In this document: in pieces, positions 33,611 to 41,850 of the stretch
How positions within the stretch are numbered: the stretch's first letter is position 1
Layout: each line of letters opens with the position of its first letter
Source: Sellimonas sp963559135
Lineage (GTDB): Bacteria > Bacillota > Clostridia > Lachnospirales > Lachnospiraceae
Assembly (NCBI GenBank): GCA_963559135.1
Contig: CAUWJP010000011.1
Location: forward strand, 1-64,000
Direction: 5' to 3'
DNA length: 64,000 nucleotides
The notes under the pieces: model-generated
Database searches by the model: none
The model's input: the letters and a program-made list of their open reading frames with translations, nothing else
What the model was told of the DNA's origin: nothing
Translations under genes and position numbers: made by a program

Positions 33611-34300
33611 TTATACTTTAAATCGGTATCCGACTCCCCAGATTGTTTCAATATACTGTGGTTTGGATGTGTCGTACTCGATCTTTTCACGGATTTTTTT
33701 GATATGTACTGTAACGGTTGCGATGTCTCCGATCGATTCCATATCCCAGATTTCGCTGAAAAGTTCATCCTTCGTGTATACGTGGTTTGGATGGCTTGCC
33801 AGGAATGCCAAAAGATCGAACTCTTTTGTCGTAAATGCTTTTTCTTCTCCGTTGACCCACACGCGTCTTGCTGTGGTGTCAATCTTCAGTCCGCGGATTT
33901 CGATGATTTTATTTTCTTCCGCATGGCTACCAATCAGGCGTTCGTATCTTGCAAGGTGCGCCTTGACTCTAGCTACCAGTTCGCTTGGGCTGAATGGTTT
34001 TGTCATATAGTCATCTGCTCCAAGGCCGAGTCCGCGGATTTTGTCGATATCATCTTTCTTTGCAGATACCATTATAATCGGTACGTCTTTTTCATCACGT
34101 ACTTTTCTGCAGATTTCAAATCCATCTACACCCGGAAGCATGAGATCCAGAATCAGAAGATCAAAATCTTCTTCCAGTGCCTTTTTCAGCCCTGCGTTTC
34201 CGTCATTTTCCACCTCAACATCAAATCCGCTGAGTTCCAGATAGTCTTTCTCCAGATCTGCGATCGCTTCTTCATCTTCTATAATAAAAATTTTACTCAT
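33611..34300 (-). CDS. OmpR-family response regulator
   Basis: A 229-residue regulator. The receiver domain (about 1-115) has the acidic pair in IEDEEA, phospho-Asp in LLILDLMLPG (about 49-58) and the conserved Lys in VSAKKDD. The C-terminal winged helix (about 130-229; TKEFDLLAFLASHPNHVYTK) binds DNA. The frame opens further upstream, but ATG at 34300 has GGAGGT 8 bases before it and overlaps the end of the kinase gene by 8 bases. It forms a two-component pair with that kinase; the regulated genes are unknown. Confidence 0.95.
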   Translation of the reverse strand: MSKIFIIEDEEAIADLEKDYLELSGFDVEVENDGNAGLKKALEEDFDLLILDLMLPGVDGFEICRKVRDEKDVPIIMVSAKKDDIDKIRGLGLGADDYMTKPFSPSELVARVKAHLARYERLIGSHAEENKIIEIRGLKIDTTARRVWVNGEEKAFTTKEFDLLAFLASHPNHVYTKDELFSEIWDMESIGDIATVTVHIKKIREKIEYDTSKPQYIETIWGVGYRFKV

Positions 34301-35450
34301 AAATTGGTACCTCCTGATATTTTCGGATGACAAAGTACATAACTGTTCCTGTACCCGGTCTGCTTGTAGCCCAGATTTTTCCGCCGTGTTCTTCGATAAT
34401 TTTCTTTACAATGGAAAGCCCGATTCCGCTTCCGCCTTTGGATGAGTTTCTGGAAGCATCCGTCCGGTAAAACCGGTCAAAAATATACGGCAGATCCTTT
34501 GCATCGATTCCTTTTCCGTTATCTTCCAGCTCCACCTGAATAAAGTCACCTACATCTTTGACCCGTAGATTAATCCGCGGCTGCTGTTTGTCCATATATT
34601 TCAGCGAATTGCTGATGATATTATTGACAACGCGCATCAGCTGCTCGGCATCCGCGATAATCTTGACATCGTCTTCAACATAATTAAAATAACCGAATTC
34701 CACTCCCTGATTTGTAAGATCGGACGACAGATTCTCCACACAGTCATTAAAATAATCATTGACCCGGACAGGAGCAAAATTGTACGGAATCCGGTTCGTG
34801 TCAATCTTTGTGTAAAATGTCAGCTCGTTGATCAGTGTATTCATCTCATTTGCCTTGTTGTAGATCGTCTTGATATAACGATCCATCTTCTCCGGCGTAT
34901 CCGCCACCCCATCCATGATCCCTTCGACATATCCTTTGATTGCCGTAATCGGCGTCTTCAGGTCATGAGAGATATTACTGATCAACTCTTTATTGTCCTT
35001 ATCATTTTTCAGCTTTTCTTCTGCGTTCTCCTTCAGCCTTTTACGCATTTCCTCAATATCTTTGCACAACTGGCCTATCTCATCGTTTTTTTTGGGATGA
35101 AGCTCAAAATCCAGTTCTCCTTCCGTAATACTCTTTACCGCGATCTCCATCTTTTCAATCGGCCGCAGAAGACTTCCGTAAATCCAGAGAATCATCAGCA
35201 TCGCTGTCAGGGCCAGAATCAAGATCACACCGATAATCGTAGTGCTGATAAATTCGTGGACTTCCGGAATCTGATTCAGCGTTCCAAGCGACTGCTTAAG
35301 GTCTCTGTACTCTTCACCGGAAATTCCATAGGTTCGTTCGATGGCCTTAATGTGGTAATTCGCCACGCCCCATACAGCAAAACCGGTCAAAACCGCCGGC
35401 AGAATCGTAATAATTGCGAATGAAATAATCAATTTTGTCTTTAATTTCAA
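34293..35450 (-). CDS. Membrane sensor histidine kinase
   Basis: A 385-residue kinase. Two membrane segments (about 8-30 and 68-92) bracket a short extracytoplasmic loop of about 37 residues, too small for a large ligand domain. A HAMP linker (about 93-145), phospho-acceptor NISHDLKTPITAIKG (about 160-174) and ATPase domain with N box NNIISNSLKYM and DNGKGI follow. It autophosphorylates on His and passes phosphate to the overlapping response regulator. Ribosome site GAGGAAG is distant; the start is moderately certain. Confidence 0.93.
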   Translation of the reverse strand: MKLKTKLIISFAIITILPAVLTGFAVWGVANYHIKAIERTYGISGEEYRDLKQSLGTLNQIPEVHEFISTTIIGVILILALTAMLMILWIYGSLLRPIEKMEIAVKSITEGELDFELHPKKNDEIGQLCKDIEEMRKRLKENAEEKLKNDKDNKELISNISHDLKTPITAIKGYVEGIMDGVADTPEKMDRYIKTIYNKANEMNTLINELTFYTKIDTNRIPYNFAPVRVNDYFNDCVENLSSDLTNQGVEFGYFNYVEDDVKIIADAEQLMRVVNNIISNSLKYMDKQQPRINLRVKDVGDFIQVELEDNGKGIDAKDLPYIFDRFYRTDASRNSSKGGSGIGLSIVKKIIEEHGGKIWATSRPGTGTVMYFVIRKYQEVPIYE

Positions 35451-35508
35451 AACAGTTCTTCCTCTCTGCTTAATCTGCTCTGATCACAGGTACAGTATAT
35501 CACGAAAA

Positions 35509-35533
35509 GGGGCGCCTTCACTATAAGCGCCCC
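35509..35533 (-). terminator. Terminator of metK
   Basis: GGGGCGC / GCGCCCC, 7 bp, 11-base loop, followed on the minus strand by TTTTC. Confidence 0.75.
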
Positions 35534-35551
35534 TAAATTTTTCTAAAGTTT

Positions 35552-36739
35552 TTATAAATATTTTTTCAGTGTTTCTACCTTATCAAGCTTCTCCCAAGGA
35601 AGATCCAGATCGTTGCGTCCGAAGTGTCCATATGCAGCTGTCTGTTTATAGATCGGTCTTCTGAGATCCAGCATTTTGATGATTCCTGCCGGTCTTAAAT
35701 CGAAGTTTTCACGGATGATTTTTACCAGTGCTTCATTGGAAAGCTTTCCTGTACCAAAGGTATCTACCCAAACAGAAGTAGGTTGAGCTACTCCGATTGC
35801 GTAGGAAAGCTGTACTTCACATTTGTCTGCAAGACCTGCTGCTACAATATTCTTTGCTACATAACGGGCTGCATATGCCCCGGAACGGTCTACCTTTGTG
35901 CAGTCCTTTCCCGAGAATGCGCCGCCTCCATGACGTGCCATTCCACCGTAGCTGTCTACGATAATCTTACGTCCTGTCAGTCCGCTGTCACCGTGCGGTC
36001 CGCCGATAACGAAACGTCCTGTCGGATTGATAAAGAATTTTGTATTCTCATCAATCATCTTTTCGTCGAGAATCGGATCGAATACATATTTTTTGATATC
36101 TGCGTGGATCTGCTCCTGAGTAACTGCCGGATCATGCTGTGTAGAAAGTACCACTGCCTCCAGGCGTTCTGGCTTTCCTTCTTCATTGTATTCTACTGTC
36201 ACCTGAGCTTTTCCATCTGGGCGAAGATATGAAAGCGTTCCATCCTTTCTCACCTTTGCAAGCTGTTTTGTGAGCTTGTGTGCAAGGGAAATAGGATACG
36301 GCATATACTCTTCTGTCTCATTGGACGCATATCCGAACATCATACCCTGATCTCCGGCGCCGATCGCTTCGATCTCCTCGTCGGACATCTTATTTTCTTT
36401 TGCTTCCAGTGCTTTATCAACACCCATTGCAATATCGGATGACTGCTCGTCAATAGCTACCAGAACACCGCATGTATCCGCATCAAACCCAAATTTTCCT
36501 CTTGTGTATCCAATCTCTCTTACCGTATCACGCACAATCTTCTGGATATCCACATATCCATTGGTTGTGATTTCACCCATAACCATTACAAGACCTGTTG
36601 TTGTACATGTCTCACACGCTACACGGCTCATCGGATCCTGCTCCATCAAAGCATCCAGTATCGCATCAGAAATCGCATCGCAGACTTTGTCCGGATGACC
36701 TTCTGTCACTGATTCAGAAGTAAATAATAATTTTTCCAT
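35552..36739 (-). CDS. metK: S-adenosylmethionine synthetase
   Basis: A 395-residue SAM synthetase, making S-adenosylmethionine from methionine and ATP in the cytosol. Signatures include SVTEGHPDK near the start, GAGDQGMMFGYA (about 116-127) and GGGAFSGKD (about 264-272). The ORF is open nine codons upstream, but ATG at 36739 gives the normal N-terminus MEKLLFTSESV. A SAM-I riboswitch and its terminator lie about 215-365 bases upstream, so synthesis is shut off when SAM is plentiful. Confidence 0.97.
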   Translation of the reverse strand: MEKLLFTSESVTEGHPDKVCDAISDAILDALMEQDPMSRVACETCTTTGLVMVMGEITTNGYVDIQKIVRDTVREIGYTRGKFGFDADTCGVLVAIDEQSSDIAMGVDKALEAKENKMSDEEIEAIGAGDQGMMFGYASNETEEYMPYPISLAHKLTKQLAKVRKDGTLSYLRPDGKAQVTVEYNEEGKPERLEAVVLSTQHDPAVTQEQIHADIKKYVFDPILDEKMIDENTKFFINPTGRFVIGGPHGDSGLTGRKIIVDSYGGMARHGGGAFSGKDCTKVDRSGAYAARYVAKNIVAAGLADKCEVQLSYAIGVAQPTSVWVDTFGTGKLSNEALVKIIRENFDLRPAGIIKMLDLRRPIYKQTAAYGHFGRNDLDLPWEKLDKVETLKKYL

Positions 36740-36759
36740 CTTTTCCTGCCTTTCCTTTT

Positions 36760-36920
36760 CTCTCATATAGTGTCTGTTTTCTCTGGCGGACTTTTTTATG
36801 CTGCATCAGAACACGTTCATGTACAGCAAAGAGTTCTGCTCGCGGAACTCTCGCACCGAGCGCGGTCGCTTTAGCGACAAATTTCCATCTCGCGCGAGTG
36901 CACATCCCGCGGAATGTTTT
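36760..36920 (-). repeat. GC-rich structured insert in the metK leader
   Basis: About 160 bases between the riboswitch terminator and metK differ sharply from the AT-rich surroundings. Minus-strand features are CGCGGGATGTGCACTCGCGC, the hairpin GTCGCTaaaGCGAC, GAGTTC-N8-GAACTC and GAACGTGTTC. A reading frame (RVPRAELFAVHERVL) crosses it but has no ribosome site. It looks like a dispersed non-coding element; this is inference, as only one copy is in the window. Confidence 0.4.
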
Positions 36921-36952
36921 TATTTGACAAGGGATAAAGTTTCCTGTTAAAT

Positions 36953-37103
36953 AAAAAAATCAGCCCACCATAAGCGGACTGTTATATATACATCATATAT
37001 CAATCCTCTTATTGTTCGATTACTCGCTCAGGCTGGCACCTTCCGTGACCGGGGTTGCCGTGGCTTCTCAGATCCTATGTATCTCCACCACTCTGAATAA
37101 GAG
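36953..37103 (-). promoter_or_regulatory. SAM-I (S-box) riboswitch with terminator
   Basis: Aptamer 37006-37103 (minus strand): P1 arms CTCTTATT and AATAAGAG; core AGAGTGGTGGAG, GAAGCCACGGCAACC and GGAAGGTGCCAGCC match the S-box consensus. The expression platform ends in a hairpin AGTCCGC/GTGGGCT (36962-36980) and seven T (36953-36959). SAM binding to this class stabilises the terminator and stops transcription of metK. Confidence 0.93.
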
Positions 37104-37186
37104 AAAATATAACTTGATTTACTTGTCACTGTACGGAATCATATCACTATCATATAATCCTGTCAAGTGGTTTTTAAAACAAAGCA

Positions 37187-37209
37187 GGGATACGGCATCT
37201 CCGTACCCC
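37187..37209 (-). terminator. Terminator of murA
   Basis: GGGGTACGG / CCGTATCCC, 9 bp with one G-T pair and 5-base loop, followed on the minus strand by TGCTTTGTTTT. Confidence 0.75.
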
Positions 37210-37226
37210 ACTCCTCTCGCATTATT

Positions 37227-38519
37227 TTAGCTAACTTTCAATTTAAATTTCTGAATCTCTTTTTCGCTTGAGACTTTCTCAATCTCAGCACCAAGCTCTC
37301 TTAATTTCTCCTCAAACCGCTCATATCCACGCTGAATGTAGACAATATCATCCACAATCGTAATTCCTTCCGCAGCAAGTCCTGCAAGCACCAACGCAGC
37401 GCCCGCTCTCAGATCCGGTGCGCTTACTCTGGCTCCGGAGAACCGCTCTACGCCCTCAATTGTTGCGGAATTTCCCTCAATCTTGGAAACCGCACCCATA
37501 CGTGCAAGCTCATCCAGATATTTAAAACGGTTTTCAAAAATGCTCTCTGTAATCGTGCTTGTTCCTTCGCACAAAGCAAGTGCAACGCCCATCTGCGGCT
37601 GCATATCTGTAGGAAATCCCGGATAAGGAAGGGTCTTCACCTGTGTATGACGCAGTTTCCCTTTTGACACTACACGTACAGCATCATCGAACTCTTCCAC
37701 TTCGCATCCGATCTCTACAAGCTTCGCAATGGTCGCCTCCAGATGCTTCGGGATCACATTGAGCACTGTCACATCACCTTTTGTCACGGCTGCTCCAAAC
37801 ATAAAGGTGCCTGCCTCAATCTGATCCGGAATGATAGAATACTCCGCTCCATGAAGTCTGCTTACACCTTTGATTTTAATCACATCTGTACCTGCGCCTC
37901 TGATATTGGCTCCCATACTGTTCAGGAAATTGGCAACATCTACTACATGCGGCTCTTTTGCCACATTTTCAAGAATCGTCATGCCTTCTGCCATCGAAGC
38001 TGCCATCATCACATTGATCGTAGCTCCTACGCTGACAACATCAAAATAAATATGGCTTCCCACAAGTCTGTCCGCATCGGCAAGAATCTTCCCATGCTCA
38101 ATCTCCACCTCTGCTCCAAGGGCACGGAATCCCTTCAGATGCTGGTCAATTGGCCTGCTTCCGATATTACATCCGCCCGGAAGTGCCACTTCCGCATGCT
38201 TATATTTCCCAAGAAGGGCTCCTAAAAGATAATAGGAAGCTCGAATCTTCTTGATATAGTCATAATCAATATTAAAATCATGCACGGCTCCGCCACTGAT
38301 CTGTACCGTATGGCGATCACTTCTCTTAATCTGCGCGCCGATGCCTTCCATTGCCTCTAATAAAACATTGATATCATTCACATCCGGAAGATTATCAATG
38401 TGTACTGTCTCATCCGTCATAATTGCGGCCGCAAGGATTGCAAGCGCCGCATTTTTGGCTCCTCCTATGACAACTTCTCCAACAAGAGGAGTCCCTCCCT
38501 TAATAATATACTGCTCCAT
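37227..38519 (-). CDS. murA: UDP-N-acetylglucosamine 1-carboxyvinyltransferase
   Basis: A 430-residue MurA that transfers enolpyruvate from PEP to UDP-GlcNAc, the first committed step of peptidoglycan synthesis. KNAALAILAA (about 22-31) and the active-site loop PGGCNIGSRPIDQH with catalytic Cys (about 116-129) are intact; the Cys is the fosfomycin target. Length is standard for the two-domain inside-out barrel. ATG at 38519 follows GAGGTGTG. It is transcribed alone or after aroK, about 200 bases away. Confidence 0.95.
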   Translation of the reverse strand: MEQYIIKGGTPLVGEVVIGGAKNAALAILAAAIMTDETVHIDNLPDVNDINVLLEAMEGIGAQIKRSDRHTVQISGGAVHDFNIDYDYIKKIRASYYLLGALLGKYKHAEVALPGGCNIGSRPIDQHLKGFRALGAEVEIEHGKILADADRLVGSHIYFDVVSVGATINVMMAASMAEGMTILENVAKEPHVVDVANFLNSMGANIRGAGTDVIKIKGVSRLHGAEYSIIPDQIEAGTFMFGAAVTKGDVTVLNVIPKHLEATIAKLVEIGCEVEEFDDAVRVVSKGKLRHTQVKTLPYPGFPTDMQPQMGVALALCEGTSTITESIFENRFKYLDELARMGAVSKIEGNSATIEGVERFSGARVSAPDLRAGAALVLAGLAAEGITIVDDIVYIQRGYERFEEKLRELGAEIEKVSSEKEIQKFKLKVS

Positions 38520-38716
38520 ATCACACCTCGACTACTATTTAATCGTATCCGTAATTTCGTCCTGATCTATCTAAATTTTAACTAATGTTCACATATATTT
38601 AACAAAGAACAATCTTACCGGATTAGTATAGCACAAATTTTCTGTTTGTAAAACTTTTATTTCTTGTTCCTTTTGTGCCATCCGCCGGATATTTAAACAG
38701 AACGGACTATTTATCC

Positions 38717-39232
38717 TCAGTTTTCTCCCCTGATATCACCGAGAACAGCGAGTACTTTTTCCACCGTCTCTCCCATTAACAATCCTTCTTCATTGATACG
38801 GATATCTGCATACTGGTCAAAAAGTCTGCATCTTTCATCGTACAGCTGCCGTAACGTCTGTCCTTCTCTCAACACAACTCCGCGGTTTCTTGCGTTCTGG
38901 ATCCGCTTCTCAATTTCTGTATACGGAACATGCAGATACACAATCGTCCCTATTTCTTTGTAATGCTTCATAGCGTTTTCGCAATACACGACGCTCCCGC
39001 CCGGTGCGATCACTGCTTTTTCTGCCTGCACAGACGCATTGACCTGATCCTCAATCTCCAGAAATCCATCGATCCCTTTCTCTTCAATAATCTCCCTGAG
39101 CAGTTTCCCTTCCTGCTCCTGTATTATCAGGTCTGTATCGATAAACTGATATCCCAGACGCTTTGCTGTCACAACACCGATCGTACTTTTTCCAGATGCC
39201 GGCATACCTATGAAAACGAGATTTTTCTTCAT
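38717..39232 (-). CDS. aroK: Shikimate kinase
   Basis: A 171-residue P-loop kinase that phosphorylates shikimate in aromatic amino acid synthesis. The Walker A loop is GMPASGKST (8-16); DTDLIIQEQEG is the shikimate-binding segment, followed by GGSVVY. The ORF is open nine codons upstream; ATG at 39232 with AGAGGAAGG in front gives the normal start. Other aro genes are not in the window. Confidence 0.93.
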   Translation of the reverse strand: MKKNLVFIGMPASGKSTIGVVTAKRLGYQFIDTDLIIQEQEGKLLREIIEEKGIDGFLEIEDQVNASVQAEKAVIAPGGSVVYCENAMKHYKEIGTIVYLHVPYTEIEKRIQNARNRGVVLREGQTLRQLYDERCRLFDQYADIRINEEGLLMGETVEKVLAVLGDIRGEN

Positions 39233-39354
39233 CGGCCTTCCTCTTTTCTCTTGACGCATTCCTCATTTTTAGAAAAAACGGTATCGATTTGTATTTCCAC
39301 TCATATTTTATCATGGTTTAAACTTCGCGTAAACCCTGTATCCTGACGAAAAAT

Positions 39355-39780
39355 TTAATAATAGTGCCTACAATTTCTGCGATGCCTACATCTTCTTTGC
39401 ACAATTTCCTGATACAGCAGAATCTGAACAAGATCCATGATCGTTTCTTCCCTGTCGCGTTTCTTCCTCTTAAGGTCCTGTGTTTCCACCTGCTCCTTTT
39501 CTATCTCCATCGCAATCTCTTTTTTCTCTCCCTCTTTCATTCTGTCATAAATACGACCTGCCATCATATAGAGAAGCAGACGATCCGGGTATTCATCATA
39601 GATCATACTTCCTTCATATTCCATCCGGTCACACTCTTCTTCCACATACGGCAGAATCTTTTTTGCAGACATCGGATATATGCTCTTCATGTAGTCCACA
39701 TCACGCCGATCTCTTTTTTCCTCTCCATATTCCTTCAAATCCATCGGATAGGCCATATAATAAGGCAGTTTATGTTCCAT
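39355..39780 (-). CDS. Conserved Lachnospiraceae hypothetical protein
   Basis: A 141-residue protein of unknown function. The N-terminal part (LPYYMAYPMDL, YMKSIYPMSAKKILPYVEEE) is tyrosine- and proline-rich and resembles small proteins common in Lachnospiraceae; the middle is strongly charged and helical (KEGEKKEIAMEIEKEQVE), and the C-terminus RRCRHRRNCRHYY has two Cys and three His that might bind metal. No membrane segment. ATG at 39780 has GGAAGTG in front. It stands alone between aroK and a divergent permease gene. Confidence 0.75.
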   Translation of the reverse strand: MEHKLPYYMAYPMDLKEYGEEKRDRRDVDYMKSIYPMSAKKILPYVEEECDRMEYEGSMIYDEYPDRLLLYMMAGRIYDRMKEGEKKEIAMEIEKEQVETQDLKRKKRDREETIMDLVQILLYQEIVQRRCRHRRNCRHYY

Positions 39781-39898
39781 ATTCTTCGCACTTCCTGTCT
39801 GATATAATCTACTTTACCATATGCAAAAACTGGAATTTGGAAACTTGACCTCCTTGTTTTCGATATTTCTTAAATCCACCTGTTTCTTTCTAAAAAAG

Positions 39899-39927
39899 AT
39901 GACACCTCCGCACTCTTCTGCTATAAT
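39899..39927 (+). promoter_or_regulatory. Promoter of the SLC13-like permease gene
   Basis: ATGACA (39899-39904), 17 bases, TATAAT (39922-39927), about 40 bases before the ATG. Confidence 0.65.
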
Positions 39928-39968
39928 CTCAATGGTGCAAATATGCGCACGAAAGGAATGTTGAGAAA

Positions 39969-41069
39969 ATGATGAAAAAAATTGCTGTTTTATTTAAAAA
40001 TGATATGGTTCTTCTGATCTCTTTGTGTCTGGCCATTGTTTCCTGCCTGATCACCCCACCCAGCCCAGCCTATCTTGGTTATATGGATTTTCATACTCTG
40101 ATTCTGCTCTTTTGTCTAATGCTGATTGTAGAAGGTTTAAGGGAAGCAGACTTTTTCCTTTATATCGGGGGATTGCTTTTAAACAGAACTTCTTCCAAAA
40201 GAGGGCTCGCTCTTACCCTTGTATTTTTATGCTTTCTCAGTAGCATGTTCATCACCAACGATGTATCCCTGATTACTTTTGTCCCGTTTGGTATTCTGAT
40301 CCTGAAATTAGGCAGAATGGAATCCAAGATCTGCTATCTCACAGTTTTGATGACCATTGCCGCAAATCTGGGAAGTATGTTCACCCCGATCGGGAATCCT
40401 CAGAACCTTTACCTGTACTCTCTTTCCAAAATGAGCCTGCCGGAATTTCTCTGGCTGATGTTTCCTTATACCGCACTTGCAACCGTACTCCTGGCTCTCT
40501 TTTCCTTCTTTGGAACAGAACGCGGTTCTATCAGTATTCAGGTAGGGAATTCTTCTTTCCCGGGCAGAAAAGAAATCCTGTTTTACGGAATACTTTTCCT
40601 TTTCTGCCTATGTTCTGTTTCCGGGTTTCTGCCTGACTGGGTGCTTCTGTTTCTTGTTGCAGTTCCTCTGCTCTTACGAAAACGGACTCTGTTTACAAAA
40701 ATTGATTATGCGCTGCTTTTGACCTTTGTATTCTTCTTCATTTTTGTGGGAAATATCGACCATTTTGAAAGTCTTCGTGTGTTCATCCGTTCTATTCTCG
40801 AAAACCATGAACAGCTGGTCAGCATTCTTGCAAGCCAGGTCATCAGCAATGTTCCTGCTGCCATGCTGCTTTCGAATTATACTTCCCGTATTCCAGAACT
40901 GATTATCGGAACTAATCTTGGCGGACTTGGTACGTTGATTGCCTCAATGGCCAGCCTGATCTCTTACCGCCAGATTTCATCCAGATATCCGGAACAAAAG
41001 TCAAAATATATCGGGCTGTTTACTGTCTGCAATCTTTTCTTTCTTCTTGTTCTTTATCTGGTCTTTTAG
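39969..41069 (+). CDS. SLC13/ArsB-type anion permease
   Basis: A 366-residue integral membrane protein with about ten hydrophobic segments. It resembles the DASS/CitM/ArsB superfamily: two similar halves, with FITNDVSLITFVPFG and NLGSMFTPIGNPQN in the first half (family-type re-entrant loops) and SNVPAAMLLSN in the second. It is shorter than most citrate or dicarboxylate carriers (430-470). Probable substrate is an organic or inorganic anion, coupled to Na+ or H+; not resolvable. AAAGGAATG precedes tandem ATGs at 39969 and 39972. Followed by a bidirectional terminator. Confidence 0.8.
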   Translation: MMKKIAVLFKNDMVLLISLCLAIVSCLITPPSPAYLGYMDFHTLILLFCLMLIVEGLREADFFLYIGGLLLNRTSSKRGLALTLVFLCFLSSMFITNDVSLITFVPFGILILKLGRMESKICYLTVLMTIAANLGSMFTPIGNPQNLYLYSLSKMSLPEFLWLMFPYTALATVLLALFSFFGTERGSISIQVGNSSFPGRKEILFYGILFLFCLCSVSGFLPDWVLLFLVAVPLLLRKRTLFTKIDYALLLTFVFFFIFVGNIDHFESLRVFIRSILENHEQLVSILASQVISNVPAAMLLSNYTSRIPELIIGTNLGGLGTLIASMASLISYRQISSRYPEQKSKYIGLFTVCNLFFLLVLYLVF

Positions 41070-41106
41070 GTAGATCAGATATCTATCTTCCAACAAACAA
41101 AACAAG

Positions 41107-41159
41107 ACAGATGCAAAATCCGTTTCTTCCAGAAAAGCGGTTTTACATCTGTCTTTTTT
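41107..41159 (+). terminator. Bidirectional terminator between the permease gene and the V-ATPase operon
   Basis: ACAGATG...CATCTGT (41107-41152) forms an imperfect stem of about 15 bp with a CTTCCAGA-type loop, followed by CTTTTTT on the plus strand and TCTTGTTTTG on the minus strand. Confidence 0.8.
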
Positions 41160-41169
41160 ACCACGCTGT

Positions 41170-41832
41170 TTACGCCTGGCGTTCTTTATAATGATGCGCA
41201 TCTTCCAGCATCATGTCTTTTACTTTCATCAGCCGGATCTGCGAGCTCCTCTCGTTTTCATCCAGCTTCATCGTGATATATCTGATATTGTCCTGCGTCT
41301 CCGGAATGATGACATGTTCCAACGCATTTACACGCCGTCTCGTCTTTTCAATCTCGGATGCCATCAGCTGGCACGCTTTCTCTGTTTCAGCCAGTTTTAA
41401 CATATCCGGAAGAATATCGGCAAGCGACTTTACAGCTCCATCCAGATCGCTGGACGTAAAAGCAAAGCCGTATGAGTAGATATCGTTTGCGTCCGCGGTC
41501 CTTGTCTTTGTCTCAAAAACAGGGATATCAACGCTCATGACATTTCGCTCTCCCACCTGAAGTTCCACCGACTGTTTCGGCATCATCAAAGCAGTTTTCA
41601 GCGCCTCGCCTGACATACCCGCCCTGGCGATTACAAAGTTTTTGTTTGCCGCCTTGATTCCGGCTTCCACTTTTTCTCTAAGCGCCATATTTTCCCTGAC
41701 CAGATCAAGGAACTGGCGCATCAGCTCATCACGTTTATCTTTCAAGAGCTTATGGCCTCTTGTCGCAGTTACCAGCTTTTTTTTCAGTCTTGTTAGTTCC
41801 ATACGGGTTGGTGTTACCTGTGTAGATGCCAA
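41170..41832 (-). CDS. ntpD: V-type ATP synthase subunit D
   Basis: A 220-residue subunit D, the central rotor shaft of the V-ATPase; long N- and C-terminal helices form a coiled coil. The start PTRMELTRLKKKLVTATRGHKLLKDK is characteristic. Translation probably begins at TTG (41830-41832), six bases after GGGGGTGA; the first ATG in frame (residue 11) lies inside the conserved start. It is the last gene of the operon, 18 bases after subunit B. Confidence 0.95.
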   Translation of the reverse strand: MASTQVTPTRMELTRLKKKLVTATRGHKLLKDKRDELMRQFLDLVRENMALREKVEAGIKAANKNFVIARAGMSGEALKTALMMPKQSVELQVGERNVMSVDIPVFETKTRTADANDIYSYGFAFTSSDLDGAVKSLADILPDMLKLAETEKACQLMASEIEKTRRRVNALEHVIIPETQDNIRYITMKLDENERSSQIRLMKVKDMMLEDAHHYKERQA

Positions 41833-41850
41833 GCCAGTTCACCCCCATTT

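Noticed and set aside
33445..33882. Minus-strand open frame of 145 codons
   Set aside because: It runs through the REP-like palindrome and out of frame over the response-regulator end; composition is not protein-like.
36714..36905. Minus-strand frame of 63 codons in the metK leader
   Set aside because: It lies in the GC-rich structured insert and overlaps the metK start; no ribosome site is visible.
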